From Epiperipatus broadwayi (lineage: Eukaryota; Onychophora; Udeonychophora; Euonychophora; Peripatidae): a stretch of DNA of 64,000 nt. Made by a program: the position numbers and the translations under genes. This document shows, one piece after another, positions 36,341-49,162 of this stretch (position 1 is its first letter; every line of letters begins with the position of its first letter). Under the pieces are notes generated by a model that searched no databases, had not been told where the DNA came from, and saw only the letters and a list, made by a program, of their open reading frames with translations. The DNA is taken from NCBI GenBank assembly GCA_028023455.1, contig JAQFVV010006313.1, forward strand, positions 1,248,992 to 1,312,991, read 5' to 3'.

Positions 36341-38265
36341 GGCACTTACAACTGCAGATCACATTAAAGTGAAGGAAGATTGCAAGAGTTAAGAAGAACT
36401 GTCTTATATTAAATGGGACATTATTGGACTTTGTGAAGTTAGAAGAAAGAGTGAAGAAAACAATTGATTTAAATAGTGGACATGTACTCTACTATAAAGG
36501 CTGAAATATTGGAAATACAAGTGGAGTAGGATTCATTAAAAATAAAAAAATGGAATAACATTGTGGAGATTGATGGTATATCAGACAGAGTGGCAAGATT
36601 AGTTTTACACCTTAATAGCAGATATCAAATGCAGATAATTTAGGTTTATGCCCCAACAAGTTCTCATACTGTTTAAGTTATAGAAAATTTTTATATGGAT
36701 GTACAAAAGGCTTTTGATCAGAGTAAACAACATTTTAAAATTGTAATGGGAAACTTTAATGCTAGAATTGGTAAACAAATGAAATATGAAAATGCTGTAG
36801 ATAACTTTGGTTATGGTAATAGAAATGAGAGAGGGTATAGACTTGTGGAGTTTGCAGAAAAATAAAAACTTTATATTATGATTTTGTTTTTTGAGAAAAA
36901 TGTTAAAAGAAAATGGACATGGAAGCATCCAAAGGAAGGTACAGCAGAATTGGATTATATTTTGACTAACTGAAAATACATATTTCAAGATTGTAATGTT
37001 CTTAATAAATTTAACACAGGAAGTGATCATCGATTAGTAAGTTGTAAGATACATGTTAATGCAAAACTAGAGAGAGAAAAATTATTATGAAAAACAATAT
37101 TTACAGTTGATATTCCTAATCTTCAGAAACATTCTAATGAATTTAAATTGGAACTTACTAATCGGTTTCAAGTATTAGTAGATTTTGAACATGATTCAGA
37201 TTTGTATGATATTAATAGAAAAATAAGTGATACACTTTTAAAAACTGCAACAAAGATAGCTGGTAGAAAAAAGCAGCAATTGACCAACTGAGACTAGAGA
37301 ATTTATGAAGAAAAGAAGGAATATGAGGATATACAACAATGATGCATTAAAAAGGATTGAATATCTCGAATTTTGTAAAATGGTGTGGAAAAGAGTTTAA
37401 AATGATATAAGAAAGTATAATTGTGAACTAGCAAGAAAAGCTGTAGAAGAGAATAAAAGTCTAAAGAGTGTAAAACAACATTTTGGTATTGGTAGGAAAT
37501 TTATATCTGCAATAAGAAAAAAAAGATGACATTATTACTAAAAAGAGAGATGACATCATAAAATGTGTAGAAAACTTCTATCAAGAATTATATAGTAATA
37601 AAAAACAAGTGCCTCCTATACATATTATATCTTCTGAATTGCCCAGAATTTTGAATGAGGAAGTGAGACATGCAATTAAATTTATGAAGAAAGGGAAGGC
37701 TCCAGGTAATGATGGAATTGGAATTGATATATTAAAGAAGCAAGTGAAGAAATAGAAATTTTTTTAGCAAAGTTATACACCAAATGTCTAAATGATAAAT
37801 ATGTACCAGATGATTGGAAGAATGCAACATTAATATTAATATTTTAAAAAGGTGATAAAGAAGATATTAAAAAGTACAGACCTATTAGTCTTTTATCAGT
37901 TTTATACAAAATTTTTACTAAGATAATTATAACTCATCTACAGAAAACACTGGATTTCCACCAACCAAGAGAACAAGCTGGATATAAAAGTGGTTTTAGT
38001 ACAGTAGATCATATCCAGGTATTGAGAAAAATTATAGTAAGGACAAATGAATATGAGTTGCCATTATGCTTAGGATTTGTAGACTATGAAAAAACATTTG
38101 ATTCTATAAACATTTCTTCAGTGATTAAAGCATTGGATCATCAAGGTGTAGATCCAGGATAATTTCATATTTTGAAGAATATTTATAAAAATGCAACAGC
38201 AACAATTAGATTACATAATGAAAGTAAGAAAATCAACATTGAAAAGGGTGTAAGACAATGTGACT

Positions 38266-38271
<6 letters not shown>
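36341..38271 (+). pseudogene. RTE endonuclease and N-terminal RT (inverted part)
   Basis: The APE-type endonuclease starts GTYNCRS (36340). It continues with IIGLCEVRRK, TSGVGFI and ISDRVARLVLHLNSRY. The usual GDFNAR motif is GNFNAR (36748-36765), so a catalytic Asp is lost. SDHRLV is at 37024-37041. The RT region has KAPGNDGIGIDIL (37697-37735), YRPISLLSVLYKIFTKII (from 37876), AGYKSGFSTVDHIQVL (37977-38024), FVDYEKTFDSI (38071-38103) and GVRQCDS (38247-38267, with Cys in place of Gly). Stops and frameshifts at many points, e.g. 36863, 37087 and 37846. It runs into (TA)n at 38271. Confidence 0.88.
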
Positions 38272-38302
<31 letters not shown>

Positions 38303-38308
38303 AATGGC

Positions 38309-38354
<46 letters not shown>

Positions 38355-38364
38355 GCCATTACAA
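38269..38364. repeat. (TA)n plus a perfect 66-nt palindrome
   Basis: After a first TA run, TTGTAATGGCACAA (38299-38312) and its exact reverse complement TTGTGCCATTACAA (38351-38364) enclose a second TA run of about 19 units. The whole could extrude as a cruciform. Confidence 0.95.
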
Positions 38365-40915
38365 TTTAGTCATTAGCTAAATTTGTAGTAATGTTCATGA
38401 AAGAAAATGTGGAACAAAATCATCATCACATTTTTATATAGTAAAGGAAGCTGAAGGGCACTCAAGTTTAAACCCTACAACATCCAGTTTTAAAAGCCTA
38501 GGACAAACAGAGAGTAGGGCAACAGTTATGCTCTTTATTCGTTTGTGTGTTGATAAAAAAACTCAAAAAGAGTAGTATACATGATTAGTTATTCAATATT
38601 TAATTTTTTTTTGTTAAAAAAATAGAGTAATAATACATATATAGACAGTGTGTGTATGGGCTATTTAATTACCAATATATATTTCAAATATTAAACTCTC
38701 TTCAAAGCTAACCTACATTTTATAAATTCTAATATATTATTTTTATCTATTTTTGTTTTTCTATGATTGTAATATGATTTCAAAATGATTATAGTTTGGG
38801 GTTTGGAAGTTAAGGATTTAGTTTTAAATATTAAAATTATAATTTCTAGAAAGCATTTGAGTTATTTTAATAGACCAGTTTTTATAAATGGATGGAATGA
38901 TAAGGTGGGTGTGTGAGTGTATGGCATAAATAAATTACATTTACACATATTAAAAACATTAAAGAAAAAGAAAAACAATTCTGTTAGATTATTTTTGTTA
39001 CTCAAAGGTTTGGCTATAAAGGTTTCTTGTTTGTATCTGTATTTCTCAAGACTCAGAAATCCAGCTAGAAATCTTCAAAGAGAAGAGATTGAATATTATA
39101 GTAGTGTAAGTTTTAACAGCCAAGTGAGACAAGAAACGCTTGGGATAATTTTATTTGAAAAACAAATAAAGCTTTCCAAAAATCATGTAAGTGTGAGTTT
39201 CTTATATTATTTGTTACTGATTACTCTAACTGAAAAATCAAGTATAAAACCTTGTCTGGGGAAAATGAGTAAGAGAGATTTTAAAAATATTAAAACTAAC
39301 AGACAAGCATTTGATTCATCAGATATCAATTTTAAAATCATTTTTTCTAATATAAAGTTTTTGAAGATTAAAATATAAGGATGTCAGGCTAGGAAAAATA
39401 TATAGGTCATCTTGTGTTTTTCTGGCCCCCAGAGCTAGCACATTAAACAGAAAGAAAAAAATAATAAAAATGTCTTGTCTGAAATGAAATTAAATTATTC
39501 TACATCTGATGACTGATGACTGAAAGAAATGTGATATTTTCAGTAAGAAAAAAGATTCACCTGCATTTGAAAGCTGAAGCAAAATGATTAATCGATTGAT
39601 AAGTATTAAATCATCTAGTACAAATTGAATCAACTACTACAAATTGAATCTAGTGACTGAGTTTAAACCCAAGAAAAAGTATAAACCTGAAGACAACTGA
39701 TATACTTCATAAATTAAAATAATCATGCTTAACAGGAAGGAAAGAAAGGTTCCAGTGCCAATATGATTCCCATTAAAGCAAATAACCTCAGTAGAATCAT
39801 GACTATCAAATAATTATACACTTAAAAAGATGGTTCCAAAAAAACATGGAAATTGTTGCTGCCAAAGTATAGACATTAAACAAGACAAATTTGAATCATT
39901 GGAAGTCGCTATCAAAGAATAGAACTCGTAATATAAATTTTTTTATATATTTTTTCTTTATGATATCAGAGACTTAGTAAAACTTTAGCAATAAAGTTGT
40001 ATATTTTCATTTGTTATCTCAGAACTTTTAAAACAGCTAAGAATGATTGAAACCAAGAATTTCTTACTAGTGATAACCATAATCTTCATTAATGATTTTA
40101 TATGTACTAAAATTATGATTGTCTATTAACCTAAAGTTATGAAATGTTATTAATATGTAAAAAAAAATTGTATTATTTTGTTTTTAAATAATATTTTGGT
40201 TATAATGGGTTCAATACACCTACATAATAATATAAGAATACTTGTTGCATATATGTAATTGTGTGTGAATGTAAAATAATAGGCACTATTAAAAATATTA
40301 GATTATTGTGTTTTAAGTTAAAGTATAGCATTTCAGAGCTTAGAAGGGAGGGGGAGAAAAAGATACTTTAAAACTTGTTTCTAAAAAGCTTGCTCTTTCC
40401 AATTTTACTAACATTTATTTTTAATCATTCTGCTTTACATGTTAGATTATAAAGGTATGTGTGCAAAAAAAAAGTGTTTATTTTTTTTTTTGAGATATTT
40501 TCTGGTGGAGTGAGAATCTTAGCAAATTTGACATCCAATTTAATATACATTATATCAGTTATGGGAAAGGGGGAAGAATTTAAAATTAATGTTATGATTT
40601 TAAAACAGTCGATTATGATTATTGTGGTTATTGTTAATATCAATTTTCATGTAGATATAGCAATTTTTATGTATGCATTGGAAATGCAGTAATAAATGTT
40701 AATTTGTTTTATTAAACAGAGGTGTATATATTTCATTAAAAGTATTTTTTATTAGTTGTGATCATTCATCATCAAGATGAATATTAACTATTTCAGTTCC
40801 AATTAGATATACTAAGACTAGCCACTAATTATTAATTTCTGAAACTAAATTTTATTATTAGGCTTAGTCCTAAAGCTGTGGTTGAAACCATTATCATTAT
40901 CATTGCCATCATCAT
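38365..40915. other. AT-rich sequence, no gene recognised
   Basis: Contains the longest non-repeat open frame of the window (38917-39378, 153 codons, plus strand). It is Lys/Leu/Ser-rich, has no recognisable domain, and is only slightly longer than expected by chance for this composition and length. Confidence 0.45.
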
Positions 40916-42922
40916 CATCATCCTGTTTTACTTAATGAGATAGATAAATGTGTTAAGGCCATAAATAAATAGTGATTTCATGGTATTTAGTTGACATTTG
41001 TGAATAATTGTAATAACCACCATTCCATCATCTATATAATGCAAGGATGAGTGAATTGCCATCCTAAATTAATAATATAATCTGAGGTAGTAAAGTTTAT
41101 AAAGATATTGAAATGCATTTATTATGTAAGATCTAGGAGATGATTATTGTCTGATAAACTTTATATACTCCACTTTAGTTTAAAGGTGTTTTATGTTACC
41201 TAAGTGTTACTGCATACAGTGATATAGGTCTAAAAGCAAAATCCTCAATTCTTTTTAAGAAATAAAGTACCAAAAATAGATTCAAAACCGGTACATGTGA
41301 AAATATTCGTTCAGATAATCTAATGGCACCCTGCTAGATAATATTCACTTGTTATTTATTTAAATATGCACTTGACATCAAACCAAGAGATGAAAGTGAA
41401 TAAAATCTACCATCTGTATACCTGAGATGATATTTTATTGAGTTACCAGTGTACTCACCCACTCGATGTTATTTCCTGAGTTATAATAGTTTGTTCTTAA
41501 AAATTGTTTATGGTTTCTTCTTGTTTATTGATGATACAATGCCTGCCTAACCAGGGTTTTAAATAGGCCAGACATATTAAAAGATTAGTCTCCTGGCATT
41601 ATTGTTTCTAATTATTGATATTAGGATATCTTTACTGTGCCGGTCAAAATATGTTTATCCATCTAACATGATCTGGAACTCACAAAATGTACTTCAAACC
41701 CAGTAAAGCCTGAGATTTAGGTCAAGGACCAGCCTGAATCTGAACCCAGTTTCTAAGCCCCAGATCTAACATCTAATGAATAACATAATAGTAATGGCAC
41801 ATGAGAATTAATCTTAATCTGGCCGACTAGCAAAGCTGAGCAAAACAATGAGATGTCTATTAACTATGACTATATTAAAATAATAGATAAGCATGGCTGT
41901 AATATGTGGAAGTGGAGGAAAAGAAATTCAAACTACTCAAATAAGTTAGACAATAAAATATATTTTAATATACTGACAAAATATTATACATTTATAAATT
42001 AATTATATACATTATTGTGTGCGGGAATGAGCAAGCGGTAGATAATTACATAGTGTCATTCACGTTATTATTTTTCATATGCTCTTTATTAGCTAACTGA
42101 TACATTATAAATAAGCACACATCTTTGGTGAGTCTAATATTAAAATAACAAATCTAATATTAGAAAGAATTACATAATACTGCCATTAACGCTTTGATTT
42201 CTGGTTCAGAAATGTGGTGACTAACATATATTTTTCTAGGAGCATTCCAAAATTTATTATACATATGATCTAAACTATTTTCATGCCATTGAGGTCATGA
42301 AAATAAACAAAATACATTTGAAAGATTATATTTGAATCTATGACAAAATATTTAATGAAAAATTATTTTAACACTAGTAAGACGAACACTTTATTTTTCC
42401 CATGGCATATACTCTTAAATAGATATATAAATTACACCGGTGAGATTGTACATGATTGAAATAAATTTAATCAATAAAACTAGAAGTAGTTGGCATATAT
42501 ATTTATTTTAAGCAGGGTGCAGTCTTAATATTAGAGCATTAAAACTGGGTCATGAAGCAAAAGAAATAATAATACAAAAAAGTTTGCGGTCCTGACATAA
42601 TAGCCTAAAAATAACTAAGAGGAAAAAGTCATGCTTCTGGATGAAAAATGAAATCTCACACTCCCTTCTTTGGTAGTGCTTAGAGAAAAGTGGATAGGCA
42701 TGGTGTGGCCCAGACTTTTGCTGGTATAACCAATGTGAGAGGCCTTTTATCTACGAAGTTTATATGCATAGCATGTGCCAAACTTGTGAGATCACCACCA
42801 GAGGCATTTTATATGAAATAAATATGATTCTGGATAGTTCTACTATCTACGGAATCAGATATGAGAAGAAATCTATGGGTTTGAATTTGTCACAACCCCC
42901 AGATTAAGACTAGAAGCAGGTA

Positions 42923-42953
<31 letters not shown>

Positions 42954-43950
42954 GATAGGCTAAATGTTAGTAACGCAGAATGAATGAATGTCCCTAATGA
43001 CATTGAATAAGATTTACTGCTTTTAAAATAAATGACCTTTGTTTGAATACTATAATTTATATAAATAATATGCTATGCCATTATAATATATATAGAGAGA
43101 GGATTTTATACTTGAAGATTTTATTTAGCAAAAGAAACATTAAGATTTATCCCTTCCCTTTTCTGTTATTTAAAATAAATAAATTCCACCTTTATTGATT
43201 TTACAATAACTGAAATATATAAATACGGTATTTGATATTTTAAGCATATACTATTTTAAGAGTATAAAAAAAAATAACTAGCAGTTATATAGAAAACAAA
43301 TAATTGGTCACCATTTCAGAAATGAATAAATAATGTTTTAAAATTTCAAAGCATTAATTAACCAAAGTTCTGGATTCTCCGGGTAAAAAATCCAGAATTA
43401 AACAAATATATTTTTATTAAAAACGAACCTAAAATGTTGATTCATAAAAACAATCTGTGAACATATTAATTTATAATGCATTATATATATATATATATAT
43501 ATATTTAAAGAGGACGTTAATAAAAACTTAATAATGGAGATTTAATTAAAAAACAAAAAGGATTTTAGAAATTAAGTTCGCTAGGTTGCTTGGAATTGGC
43601 ATAATAATAAGCAAGCAGATATATAAATCAAATAATAAATACATATAAATAAATGACCGCACCAAAATAAATGACCGCATCAAAGTTAAGGAAAGTTAAG
43701 AGCATATGAGAGAGAATTAAATAAAATAAATTACTTAAGAGCAAATTACATATTAAAACAAAAACAATGTTAAATACATTAGAATACAAATTGATAGATT
43801 AGTTTGAGGTGACGGCTTTAAAAGTTACCTTGCAATTTTAAGAGTCCAATTTAGTATGGCATATGCATGACAATTGAAATGCAAGGTCTTCAGTGGCAGC
43901 AAGTTTCTATTATCATTATAAAGTTCTTTTTTACACCTTTCTTCAATTCA
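40916..43950. other. AT-rich sequence, no gene recognised
   Basis: Less AT-rich patches at 41560-41860 and 42530-42910 have no frame or repeat ends I can identify and may be old SINE or transposon fragments. Short (TA)n at 42921-42950 and 43479-43504. Confidence 0.45.
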
Positions 43951-43951
43951 G

Positions 43952-44052
43952 GGCAGCAAGATATTACAGTATCGGCAGATGATGACCCAAACAGGGCCGA
44001 GAAGGATGGTAGACTTACTGCTACATCATTTCAAGTTTCAAGCAACATGTAA
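43952..44052 (+). other. candidate 3'-terminal coding exon
   Basis: A strong 3' splice site (pyrimidine-rich stretch, then caattcag at 43944-43951) precedes a frame with clearly different composition. It encodes QQDITVSADDDPNRAEKDGR and then LTATSFQVSSNM before a TAA at 44050-44052. Base composition rises to near 45% GC only over the exon and drops straight afterwards. AATAAA-type signals follow at about 44175 and 44426. I do not recognise the protein. If real, the upstream exons lie outside the parts of the window where I can see coding signal. Confidence 0.45.
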
Positions 44053-44892
44053 TATATTTACAATCCATTTTCTCAATAGTAACTAATCTCCCTGTGATTC
44101 AAAATTCAGTCATTTTATACTTTTTTTTTTATCAGTTGTTTTTGAAGTTGCAACAGTAAGATAACATCAAAAAATAAATTCAAATCTATTTTCAGATTAG
44201 AAATAGACTTGACAACATGTTTTTAACAAAAGTATCTCTAATCTTAATCCCCTTTTAAGTAAAACTTTAATTAAAAATACCTACCCCAGATTAAAACAAT
44301 AGTGCTTCCAACCCTTAATTATTTTTAGACAATTAGTGTAGCATCTTCCATATTGGATTCTATAAAAATATACAGTTTAATAGTAAAAGTAGTTTAAAAA
44401 GAAAAAGTTTAAAAAATGATGTATAATAAAATATTTACAAAAAATCAATCTTTTGTTAGTAATTTTGCTCCTTTATATATATTTGAATCACACCTATAAT
44501 ATTTTAATAAAAAAAGAACTAATAATTAATAATAGAATTAATAATCATAAATATTGAAAGTTAATCTATAAATTTAGGTGCACATTCCAAATATATACAT
44601 AAAAAATATATATACGACAAAAGGATCAGGATAGGATATAGGGGTTTGAATACGGGTTAGTAGGTAGAAACACGAAGCACAATCTTAAGCTAAGATTGAT
44701 TGCTTCATTACAAATCTAATTATAGAAATATGTTTCATTTAATCCAATGATATTTTAATATATTTGTTCAAAAGCTTATAGCTATTATCGAGGTACAGAA
44801 TGGTAACATTCATATTTGGATCTTTGATCTCCATATTTAGTTACAATATATATTATTGTTGAAGTAGAATTTAGTAAGCAAACTGCAATATC
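44053..44892. other. AT-rich sequence; possible 3' UTR then unassigned
   Basis: No coding signal. It could include the untranslated tail of the candidate exon at 43952. Confidence 0.4.
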
Positions 44893-45342
44893 TGAGGGTT
44901 TCTCTCTTTTAGAAACCAGACAGAAAGCATAAATAACTTAAGTACACAGTTTAATTTATATACAATTTTAATAATGTATAAATTTAACAAATCACTAAAA
45001 TATTTACATATATGAATAAACACTTATAATCCATCGTGAATTAACATTAACAAAAGTTCACTAGTTATTTACAACTTTATTATACATAGTTCTCACTGTA
45101 CCATTTCCAATATGGCTTCTTCTTGGAGTCGTATTTTATCCAAGCCATTTGACAAAAGCATGAGGGAACCAGGACACAAGAGAGAGAAAACAGTTCTCCT
45201 CACTATTTATCTTTGGACAACTTAACGGTCACTTCTGTCTGGGCCAGATAAACAAATGATAGTAGGGCTCTCTTTACATTTATTTAACAGAGTCATTCTA
45301 TAAGCAGGTATGTAGCTTTACATTATACATTCATACATAGCA
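44893..45342 (-). repeat. 3' LTR of the Gypsy-like element
   Basis: About 450 bp, collinear with 47927-48371 and about 90% identical by eye. Shared blocks include AGAAAGCATAAATAACTTAA, GTTCACTAGTTATTTACAA and ACACAAGAGAGAGAAAACAG. Ends read TGAGGG...TAGCA on the plus strand. Confidence 0.9.
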
Positions 45343-46690
45343 CTCCTCTCTTTACTCTGGAAATAAATGGGCTTTGACTACAAATGTAGTCTTTAAATTT
45401 AACAAGTTGGTGATGTGCTCTGGAAACTCTTGGTTTTTTCAAACCTTCTTGCACTGGGTCACATGGTACATCCTCCAGCTCTTTATCCTTGGAAATATTT
45501 TCCAAATTAGTTTCCTCTCTATGTTCTTCTATTTTGGTATCAGAAGGGGTTTCAAACTTGTCATCTGATGTAGGGTTCTCTCAATATTGGCAAAAATGAT
45601 TTAGGTGTTTTCTAAATGACTTTCCATTTTGTAACTCCACCAGGTAAATTTGCTTTGATAGTAGCTGTTTTACAATTCCTGTGACCAATCTACTTTTCCA
45701 ACACATCATATATCCAGACATTTTCACCAGGTAGCAATTTATCTGAGAAATTTCTGGTTTTATGTTTTTCAGGCAAAGTTGTGATATGTGTGTCCAGAAC
45801 TTCTGACACATTAACCACTCTTCTGGTTTTTTTTTCCTATACTGTACTTGGTGTGAAATGCTGTGAGTACATGGCCTACATTAAAGTATCTGTCTTGTTC
45901 AATTATTTTAGTTTCTTTAGGATATTCTTTTAATACTGCACTACTTGTTCAGCTGTACCATTGGTTTTCTGGGTGATATGGTGGTGTAAGAGTATGCTTT
46001 ATTCCTCTATCACTCAGAAAATCCTTTAATTTTGTTGATGTAAATCTGGAACCATTATCAGTTACAATACTTTCTGGGTAACCATGGGTAGCAACACTTC
46101 ACTTAGAATATGATGGTACTCTCAGCACTGGCATATTTAACCAGTCTGCATAATGTCCAACATGAATATGCATCTACTAATAACCATAGCATTGTCCATA
46201 TAAACTCGTGACCATGGGGCAGACGGTGCTTCCCATGTTTCAAGCTGTTTTGGAGGCAGTTTAGATATCTGTTGTCAGTTTATGCATTCTTTTATTATGT
46301 TATTGACATCCTTTGTTATGTTTGCCCACCATACATATGATCTAGCCATAGCTTTCATAAGTACTACCCCTGGGTGTCCTTCATGCAATAACTTTAAGAT
46401 TTTTTTCTGCATTTAGTAGGTACTAGAACATGATCATTATTTAAAATACATCCATTACATACAGACAATGCTTCTCTTGCAATCCAAATGGCATGATTTA
46501 ATTCACTAAGAAATCTAGTGGCCAACCCATTTTTATCCAATTTATCAGGCTGTGGTATCCTTTGTCATTTTTAGTCCAGTCCGCTATAACTCTGCTATTT
46601 ATCACATCTGATTTTAGAGCATCAATGTAATTTATTTCCTTTATTTCATATCTATTTTCTTTAGCATCTGGCAATCTTGACAATGCATCA
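45343..46690 (-). pseudogene. Gypsy-like integrase and C-terminal tail
   Basis: Minus-strand frames encode an integrase core region around 46100-45880 with a VTDNGSRF block (second catalytic Asp context), followed by sequence matching the third catalytic region of the DDE core. A basic 76-residue frame (45811-45581) resembles the small SH3-like C-terminal domain of Gypsy integrases, ending GKSFRKHLNHF. The frame around 45505-45323 continues towards the polypurine tract. Several in-frame stops and frameshifts. Confidence 0.75.
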
Positions 46691-47220
46691 GTGTGGATGA
46701 TACTTTTTTGGGTTTGTAAATTAACGTGAAATCATAATGTGCTAGAATATATATCCATCCTAACATATGTGGGCTTGACAATTCATATAGATTTTTTACA
46801 CAGCTGAAAATTCCTGTTAGAGGGTGATGATCAGTATAGATTGTAAATTTGTGTCCATACATGTATTAGTGGAACTTCTTCACTGTGAAAATCACTACCA
46901 AAGCTTCTTTATCCACCTGACTATAGTTTTTTTTCAGCTGGTGTTAGCACTCCCAAAGAAAAAGCAATAGGATGTTTGCCTTTATAACCTGGATGAGCAA
47001 GAACAGCTCTCAAACCACATTCTGATGCATCCACAGTAATATGTAAATCTCAGTCACTTTGATAATGCACTGATAGAATTTCTGCTGTCAGTATGTCCTT
47101 GGCTGTTTCAAAAGCTTTGTTTTGTTCTGTGTTCCACATCCAATGTTGTTTTCTCTTTAATAATGTTACAAATCCTACACACTTTGTCCTTATATCTGCA
47201 AACATTTTTAAAATGTCCTA
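46641..47220 (-). pseudogene. Gypsy-like RT thumb and RNase H remnant
   Basis: The minus strand reads from RT thumb sequence into RNase H blocks: VDASECGLRAVLAH, then SQVDKEALVVIF, then GHKFTIYTDHHPL (about 46855-46817), ending near a DALSRL-like block at 46690. The acidic residues of RNase H are partly present. The upstream RT palm with its YxDD box is absent: zinc-knuckle sequence abuts the thumb at about 47215-47225. Confidence 0.78.
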
Positions 47221-47923
47221 ATTTTCTGCAGGAATTATATTTTAGTTGCTTATTGTGGCTACTGGAAGTCGTGATATTATTGTTTTATTCTTTCACTACT
47301 AAATGCTATTATTTCTGAGAATTTTGTTATATTATACTCTGATGCCATGTTTAACATGGCCTCCTGTGCAACACATTTATCTATGGCCATTTTGTAATTT
47401 AAATATGGATCACATAAAGCACTTTCCTAAATTTGTTATCTATCATGCTATATAGGAATTTTTCTAATAAAGAGTCATTTATTTCCTTCCCGAATTCACA
47501 ATCCTTAGCTAATTTTCTTATTGCAAGGTCAAAATCTACCTATTTTTCCTGCAGTAACTGTGTTCTATTTTCTAGTCTAAGATGTGCTATCCATTTTGAA
47601 GTCTTCCATACAAAGTATTCATCTAGCCTCTCTATGAATTCCTAATAGGACAGGTCTTTCAGATGTTTTGGATCGGTAAGCCTGTTTGCCAGTTGTATCA
47701 TGTCTTGTCCCTCAAAATATAAAAGTGTAGCAATTTTATAGCAGTCATCTTTGATTTTATTTATAAAGAAGTGATATTCCATTTGTGTTAAATACATTTT
47801 CCAGGAGTCATTGTTATTCACATCGAACTTGCATATTGGAGCACATGCCGCCATGTTTCTTTCTAAAAAAATTTTGTTGCTTTGCATACGGTTCAATCCT
47901 GACACAACTGCACCACTCTGCAT
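47221..47923 (-). pseudogene. Gypsy-like gag (capsid to zinc knuckle)
   Basis: A 93-residue frame starts at 47923 just inside the 5' LTR (blocks such as NDSWKMYLTQMEYHF). Capsid-like sequence continues through frameshifts to about 47400. A knuckle remnant (C, KLGHFKNVCR) lies at about 47245-47215. It would package element RNA. Confidence 0.75.
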
Positions 47924-47926
47924 GTC

Positions 47927-48371
47927 TAAGGGTTTTTCTTTTTAGAAACTAGTCAGAAAGCATAAATAACTTAAGTACACAATTTAATTTATAAATAATT
48001 TTAATAACGTATAAATATAACCAATCAGTAAAATATTTACATATATGAATAGACACTTATAATCCATCATGAATTAACATTAGCAAAAGTTCACTAGTTA
48101 TTTACAAGTTTATTATACATAGTTCTCACTTTACCATTTGCAATATTGCTTCTTCTTGGAATCATATTTTATCCAAGGCATTTGACAAACTGCACGAGGG
48201 AACCAGGACACAAGAGAGAGAAAACAGTTCTTCTTGCTATTTATCTTTGGACACTTATCGATCACTTCTGTCCAGGCCAGATAAATAATAGTAGCACTCT
48301 CTTTACATTTATTTAACAGAGTCATGCTATAAGCAGATATGTAGCTTTATGTTATACATTCACACATAGCA
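47927..48371 (-). repeat. 5' LTR of the Gypsy-like element
   Basis: About 445 bp, partner of 44893-45342. The outer end on the plus strand reads ACACATAGCA. Confidence 0.9.
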
Positions 48372-49162
48372 CAAACATATTTCATTTACAATTTAGTACA
48401 AGCATTAAGAATGATATTAAAAAAATAAAGTCATCAATATTTATGCTATGAATTTCATTGTATGGTTAATGTGACAATTAAAATTTCTTTTTTTTTTTAA
48501 ATTGAGTAATTAAAATATCAATGTAAAATAGTAAGGAAATGTTAATAAGGAATTAAAAAATATTATTTTAAAACATAACAATATTTTTAAAACAGTGATC
48601 AAAGTTTAAAGCCTTAGGTATTTATGTACATTCCCAATTATTTTTGCCCATTTATAGTCACAAATACCAAATATATTTAAACATAAAGTAAAATTTAAAT
48701 CTCCCTTTTTTGGCAAATTTAGAATAGTTTGTGATTTATTACAGTACAATGCTGATTTGAATCTTTGTCTAAAGAAAAAATAATGTTTTGGTAAAAATGA
48801 AATGCCATTCATCATAAGTTAATCATAGAGTGAATTATTTTTTTATATTTATACCTTTGCTTGAAATAGAATATAGTTATAACATTTTGTTGTATTATAA
48901 TTAATTAGTGATTTTTTTATCATTTAACTCAGGTAACTTAATATTTTTTTAAAAATGCAAATTGTTTTTAATAAAACTATGATATAGTTTTATCACAGTC
49001 TTACAATGTATAAAGACTAAAAATAACCATTACTTAGTTGATAGTATATAAATGTGATAATATAAAAAGTTTGACTGTATTATAATAAAATTTGTAAAGC
49101 AAGTTAATAAAAAACTACATAGATTGACACAATTATTTGTAATTTTTTTTTCATGTGTCAAA
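48372..49162. other. AT-rich sequence, nothing recognised
   Basis: No gene-like frame or repeat boundary. Confidence 0.5.

Larger units (their letters stand above)
35077..38271 (-). mobile_element. RTE-type LINE with inverted 5' portion (twin-priming structure)
   Basis: Two head-to-head pieces of one element family. The minus-strand piece, 35941 down to 35077, carries the RT from just after the GVRQGD box through the FADD box to the C-terminus and ends in a GAT/GATG-rich 3' tail (35098-35077), as RTE elements do. The plus-strand piece, 35942 to 38271, carries the 5' leader, endonuclease and RT up to GVRQCDS. The two pieces meet at the element's 5' end, and their internal break falls in the same codons, sharing CATAT. 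This is the arrangement expected when target-primed reverse transcription starts from both nicked strands. Frameshifts and stops in both pieces show it is inactive. Confidence 0.85.
44893..48371 (-). mobile_element. Gypsy-like LTR retrotransposon, internally deleted
   Basis: Two LTRs (44893-45342 and 47927-48371) flank 2.6 kb of minus-strand gag and pol remnants. Gag starts just inside the right LTR and reaches a zinc knuckle near 47220-47245. The sequence then passes directly into the RT thumb/RNase H region, so protease and the RT catalytic core are missing. Integrase and a C-terminal tail follow to the left LTR. A purine-rich tract (minus strand, 45361-45344) lies directly before the left LTR, as expected of a polypurine tract. 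No target duplication was detected. Stops and frameshifts make it non-autonomous at best. Confidence 0.88.

Noticed and set aside
36605-37030. 141-codon minus-strand frame
   Set aside because: It lies antisense to the RTE endonuclease domain, which is clearly coded on the plus strand.
38917-39378. 153-codon open frame as a gene
   Set aside because: No domain, low-complexity Lys/Leu/Ser composition, no splice or promoter context; its length is only borderline against chance in six frames of this AT-rich window.
39500-39540. CTGATGACTGATGACTGAAAGAAA as another hammerhead
   Set aside because: No stem II can form between CTGATGA and GAAA and no stem I partner; a chance tandem of GATGACT.
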